This document shows positions 5,428-8,100 of a stretch of 8,100 nt of DNA, piece by piece. A program made the translations under genes and the position numbers. The DNA comes from Hyphomicrobiales bacterium. Lineage in GTDB: Bacteria; Pseudomonadota; Alphaproteobacteria; Rhizobiales; Devosiaceae. Within the stretch, counting starts at the first letter, position 1. Each line of letters opens with the position of its first letter. The notes below the pieces were generated by a model, which searched no databases, was not told the DNA's origin, and saw nothing but the letters and a program-made list of their open reading frames with translations. The DNA lies in the NCBI GenBank assembly GCA_015487515.1, contig WFPQ01000042.1, forward strand, positions 1 through 8,100, written 5' to 3'.

Positions 5428-5589
5428 TCATTCCCCTGCCTGTTTCAAGAACAGCCGTTGCCCGGGCAAAAGTGCCAGGCCTGTCCTGATTCTCGTTCTG
5501 ATTTTTGCCATGCTTTCGTTTTCAGCCATGGCAGCATTTTTCCTGTTCATCCTGTTTTTCCGTACGGATGCCCATTCCTCGTCGTACAT
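5428..5589 (-). CDS. Candidate 53-residue ORF upstream of trkH
   Basis: An open frame starts at ATG 5589 (MYDEEWASVRKNRMNRKNAA...) and ends with a TGA four nucleotides before the trkH ATG. The predicted peptide is strongly basic in the middle (KNRMNRK, KIRTRIRTG), ends LFLKQAGE, and has no signal peptide or membrane segment. I do not recognise it. In its favour are the tight spacing to trkH, as expected of translational coupling, and a 265-bp trkA-trkH gap that otherwise has no content. Against it are only a weak purine-rich region upstream of its ATG (GGACAGGAACAAGGC) and the fact that a frame of this length can occur by chance. On the plus strand the same DNA gives a hydrophobic frame, an expected mirror of a basic peptide. 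Confidence 0.25.
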   Translation of the reverse strand: MYDEEWASVRKNRMNRKNAAMAENESMAKIRTRIRTGLALLPGQRLFLKQAGE

Positions 5590-5688
5590 TCTGCGCCTTG
5601 TTCCTGTCCCCTTTGTTCCATTTGCCCAGTCAGAATACCCATAAAGAAATTCAGCCGGACAAAGGGTGAAAGACCGGCGTCAGAGGGG

Positions 5689-7065
5689 TCAGAAATAATC
5701 AATGCTTACCCTGAACATCTGTTCAACCTGCCTTACTCTTGAGGCCAGGGCAAATACGATGACCAGGTCTCCGGCCTCAACCCTCGTATCACCCGTGGGC
5801 ATTATGACCCTGCCCCCCCGAATGATCGAACCGATGCGCACCCCGTCGCCAAAATCCACTTCCTTGAGGGGTTTTCCCACCAGGGTCGAGGTTTCAAGGG
5901 CTTCTGCCTCCAGCAGTTCGGCCACCCCGTTGAACAGTGAATAAACCCCCCTGATCCGTCCCCGGCGCACATGGCGCAGTATTTTGGAGACGGTAATGGA
6001 GCGTGGATTGATGAAGGCATCGACCCCGAGACGGTGGGCAAACCGGGAATAGTGCACCTGGTTGACCAGGGCAAAATTGGCCTTGCAACCCAGTTCGCTG
6101 GAAAGCACCGAGGCAAGGATGTTGGTTTCATCGTCATTGGTCAGGCCCAGGAACATGTCCGCATCCGAAATATCCACTTCCCTGAGAATTTCCTCGTTAA
6201 GGGCATCACCGAACACCACGATGGATTCCTTGATGGTTTCGGCCGCTATCTGGGCCACCTTGCGGTTGTTTTCTATCAGGCGGACGCTGACATTCCTTTC
6301 TCCCCCTTCCAGTCTTTGGGCCACGTAGCGCCCCACATTGCCTCCCCCCGCAATCACTACCCGGCCCGGCGAGGGATCCTCCCGGCCGAACAGGGCCAGA
6401 ACCCGTTCCACCTGGTCCCGGGATACGGCCACCACCGCATGGTCGCCCACGTGCAATTCTTCGCCGGAGGCAACGACTATGATCTCCCCGTTCCGCTGAA
6501 CCCCCAGAACCGTGGCCTGGAGATTTGGAAACAGGTCGGTAAGGTGTTTGAGGGGGGTATTGACCACCGCGCAGTCCTCGGAAATCTCGATGACCAGTAC
6601 CACCACCTCATTGTCTTCAAAACTGATTATCTCGTCGGCACCGGGGAAGGCCATTCTTTCAAGAATCAACTGTCCCACTTCCACTTCCGGGGAGATGATC
6701 ACGTCGATCGGCAGGTGATCCCGGGCAAACAGGTTCTGCCATTCCGGGTTCAGATAGGTCTGGGCCCTGATGCGGGCGATCCGGGTAGGGACCTCGAAAA
6801 TGGAATGGGCCACCTGGCAGGCGGTCATGTTCACCTCGTCGACCTGGGTCACCGCAATCAGCATGTCCGCATCCCTGGCCCCGGCCTGGGCCAGCACATC
6901 GGGGTGGGAGCCATGGCCGTGAACCCCCCGGGCATCCAGCGTGTCGCGCACCCTTTGCACCAGGTCCCCGTTGCTGTCTATCACGGTCACCTCGTTGCCT
7001 TCGAGGGAAAGCTTTTCCGCGATGCCATAGCCCACCTGCCCTGCACCAGAAATGATTACCCGCAT
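5689..7065 (-). CDS. trkA: Trk system potassium regulatory subunit TrkA
   Basis: TrkA is the cytoplasmic RCK (KTN) subunit that binds NAD(H) or other nucleotides and gates the TrkH membrane subunit, whose gene follows. The 458 residues have the full duplicated architecture. The first Rossmann domain has GAGQVG (7-12) with the ribose-binding acid D30 in VTVID, followed by a TrkA-C domain (about 145-225). The second Rossmann domain has GGGNVG (240-245) with E265 in VRLIENN, followed by a second TrkA-C domain (about 375-455). Length and motifs agree with standard TrkA. The ATG at 7065 is preceded by GGAAAGA at a suitable distance. The gene lies 113 bp downstream of ntrX, a common alphaproteobacterial arrangement. 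Read-through from ntrYX is possible, but the gap could hold a promoter. Confidence 0.96.
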   Translation of the reverse strand: MRVIISGAGQVGYGIAEKLSLEGNEVTVIDSNGDLVQRVRDTLDARGVHGHGSHPDVLAQAGARDADMLIAVTQVDEVNMTACQVAHSIFEVPTRIARIRAQTYLNPEWQNLFARDHLPIDVIISPEVEVGQLILERMAFPGADEIISFEDNEVVVLVIEISEDCAVVNTPLKHLTDLFPNLQATVLGVQRNGEIIVVASGEELHVGDHAVVAVSRDQVERVLALFGREDPSPGRVVIAGGGNVGRYVAQRLEGGERNVSVRLIENNRKVAQIAAETIKESIVVFGDALNEEILREVDISDADMFLGLTNDDETNILASVLSSELGCKANFALVNQVHYSRFAHRLGVDAFINPRSITVSKILRHVRRGRIRGVYSLFNGVAELLEAEALETSTLVGKPLKEVDFGDGVRIGSIIRGGRVIMPTGDTRVEAGDLVIVFALASRVRQVEQMFRVSIDYF

Positions 7066-7178
7066 GATTCTTTCCGCTTGTCTTTAAAGGGGCACAATCC
7101 ACCCATCTATATATGAGCAGCAAAAAATATCCATCCCCAGGATCAAACTGACCAGCCAGAACCGTAACGTCCCTCCAA

Positions 7179-8100
7179 CTACAGGCCCAGGGACTTTATT
7201 TTCCTGTGCAGGGCGCTGCGTTCCATGCCGACAAATTTTGCGGTCTTTGAAATATTGCCGCCAAAACGTTCTATCTGGGCCAGTATGTAGCGGCGCTCGA
7301 ACACTTCTCTTGCTTCCCGCAGGGGCAGGCTCATCAACTGGGCCGTATCTTCCGCATCTCCGGTGGTTGGCAAGACCTCGCCGATATCGGCCGGCAGCAT
7401 GGAAGCACTTATGGTTGCATCCGGGGGCGGGGAATCCTTTATGAGTATGATCACCCTTTCGATGGCGTTTCGCAATTGCCGGGCGTTTCCGGGCCACTCC
7501 TGGGCCTGCAATACCGCAATGGCGTCGTCTCCGATAACAAGTTCGGCCAGCCCGTGCATGCGACATACCTGCTGGGCAAATATGTTGATCATGTCGGGAA
7601 TGTCCTCCCGCCTCTGGTTAAGTGGTTTCAATGACAGGGGAACGACGGCAAGCCGGTGAAACAGATCGGAACGCATGTTGCCCTCCTGAACCATTTTCTC
7701 CAGGTTTCTGGATGAGGAGGAGATGATTCTCACATCCACGGGAACCGGGGTCTTTCCATTCACCCGGTTGAACCTGTTTTCCACCAGGGTTCTAAGGAGA
7801 GCGCCTTGCACATCCAGGGGCATGGAGGAAATTTCTGACAGGTAGAGGGTTCCCCCGTGGGCCTTTTCAAGGCTGCCGACTTCGGTTCGCACCATGCCGT
7901 CATCTTCCACGAATTCGCGGCCAAACAGGGCGACAAAAACATCTTCGGGGGGAAAGAAGGAAACGTTGAATTCCACGAACGGCATATCTGCGCGGCTGCT
8001 GCTGGAATGAATGAGCCGGGCGCACAGGCCCTTTCCCGTTCCGGAAGCTCCCGTTATCAATATCCTTGAATTGGTCGGTCCCGATTTTTTTATCAGGGAC
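7179..8100 (-). CDS. ntrX: NtrX response regulator, C-terminal part (runs off the edge)
   Basis: NtrX is the response regulator partner of the membrane kinase NtrY, involved in nitrogen metabolism, redox and envelope responses in alphaproteobacteria. The 3' part, about 307 codons, is present. The frame is open to the window edge, so the receiver domain and true start lie outside; the TTG at 8060 is internal. Visible are PTNSRILITG leading into Walker A GASGTGKG (8051-8028), no GAFTGA loop (LFGREFVEDDG instead, as in NtrX), a Walker B region TLYLSEI, SSSSRNL in the sensor I position, RSDLFHRL, sensor II WPGNARQLRNAIER, and a C-terminal Fis-type helix-turn-helix NISKTAKFVGMERSALHRK. The absence of GAFTGA suggests it does not activate sigma-54 in the classical way. 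The Walker B aspartate is serine (codon TCA at 7838-7836). trkA follows in the same direction. Confidence 0.92.
   Translation of the reverse strand, partial: SLIKKSGPTNSRILITGASGTGKGLCARLIHSSSSRADMPFVEFNVSFFPPEDVFVALFGREFVEDDGMVRTEVGSLEKAHGGTLYLSEISSMPLDVQGALLRTLVENRFNRVNGKTPVPVDVRIISSSSRNLEKMVQEGNMRSDLFHRLAVVPLSLKPLNQRREDIPDMINIFAQQVCRMHGLAELVIGDDAIAVLQAQEWPGNARQLRNAIERVIILIKDSPPPDATISASMLPADIGEVLPTTGDAEDTAQLMSLPLREAREVFERRYILAQIERFGGNISKTAKFVGMERSALHRKIKSLGL

Noticed and set aside
5501..5644. Plus-strand frame with a hydrophobic, membrane-like stretch in the trkA-trkH gap
   Set aside because: No ribosome site precedes it, the hydrophobic segment is what results from reading a basic minus-strand frame backwards, and it opposes the operon direction.
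5971..7116. A 381-codon open frame on the plus strand
   Set aside because: It lies almost wholly antisense to trkA, which has complete RCK motifs in both halves. The plus-strand product has no recognisable domain and is a GC-rich shadow frame.
7117..7138. Sigma-54-like promoter on the minus strand between ntrX and trkA (GG...TTTTTTGC)
   Set aside because: The GG-to-GC spacing is 9, 13 or 15 bases depending on which GG is used, instead of the required 10, and the TGGCAC element is absent.

Overview
This window most likely comes from an alphaproteobacterial chromosome, in ordinary housekeeping territory. The minus strand carries the order ntrX (partial) - trkA - trkH - hfq - hflX - mazG. The run ntrX-trkA-hfq-hflX with mazG nearby is a familiar alphaproteobacterial neighbourhood. 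The protein details agree: the Hfq has the alphaproteobacterial style of N-terminus ([24 protein letters not shown]), and the NtrX lacks the GAFTGA loop. The species cannot be named from the sequence. I see no phage, transposon, CRISPR array, tRNA or rRNA.

Layout, right to left along the minus strand. (1) 7179-8100: the C-terminal two-thirds of NtrX, running off the right edge, with the AAA+ core and a Fis-type helix-turn-helix. (2) 5689-7065: TrkA, the cytoplasmic RCK subunit of a potassium channel/transporter. (3) 5421-5688: a gap holding a candidate 53-residue ORF. (4) 3990-5423: a TrkH-type membrane subunit, followed by a probable intrinsic terminator. (5) 3562-3807: hfq, then hflX (2156-3550) only 11 nt downstream, so the two are very likely co-transcribed. 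(6) 142-966: mazG. A membrane-anchored cytochrome c (1482-1931) sits on the opposite strand between hflX and mazG, convergent with hflX and divergent from mazG.

Functionally, TrkA and TrkH form one potassium uptake system. NtrX is the response regulator of the NtrYX two-component pair. Hfq (RNA chaperone), HflX (ribosome-splitting GTPase) and MazG (nucleotide pyrophosphohydrolase) are stress and RNA/nucleotide quality-control proteins. The cytochrome c belongs to electron transport and is unrelated to its neighbours.

The points most worth a second look are protein-level departures: Hfq has Lys-Ser where Lys-His is expected, and NtrX has Ser for the Walker B Asp. In the DNA, the mazG/cytochrome divergent intergenic region carries two unrelated short tandem repeats and several dyads, and a third tandem duplication lies downstream of mazG. 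I found no convincing undescribed multi-gene system.
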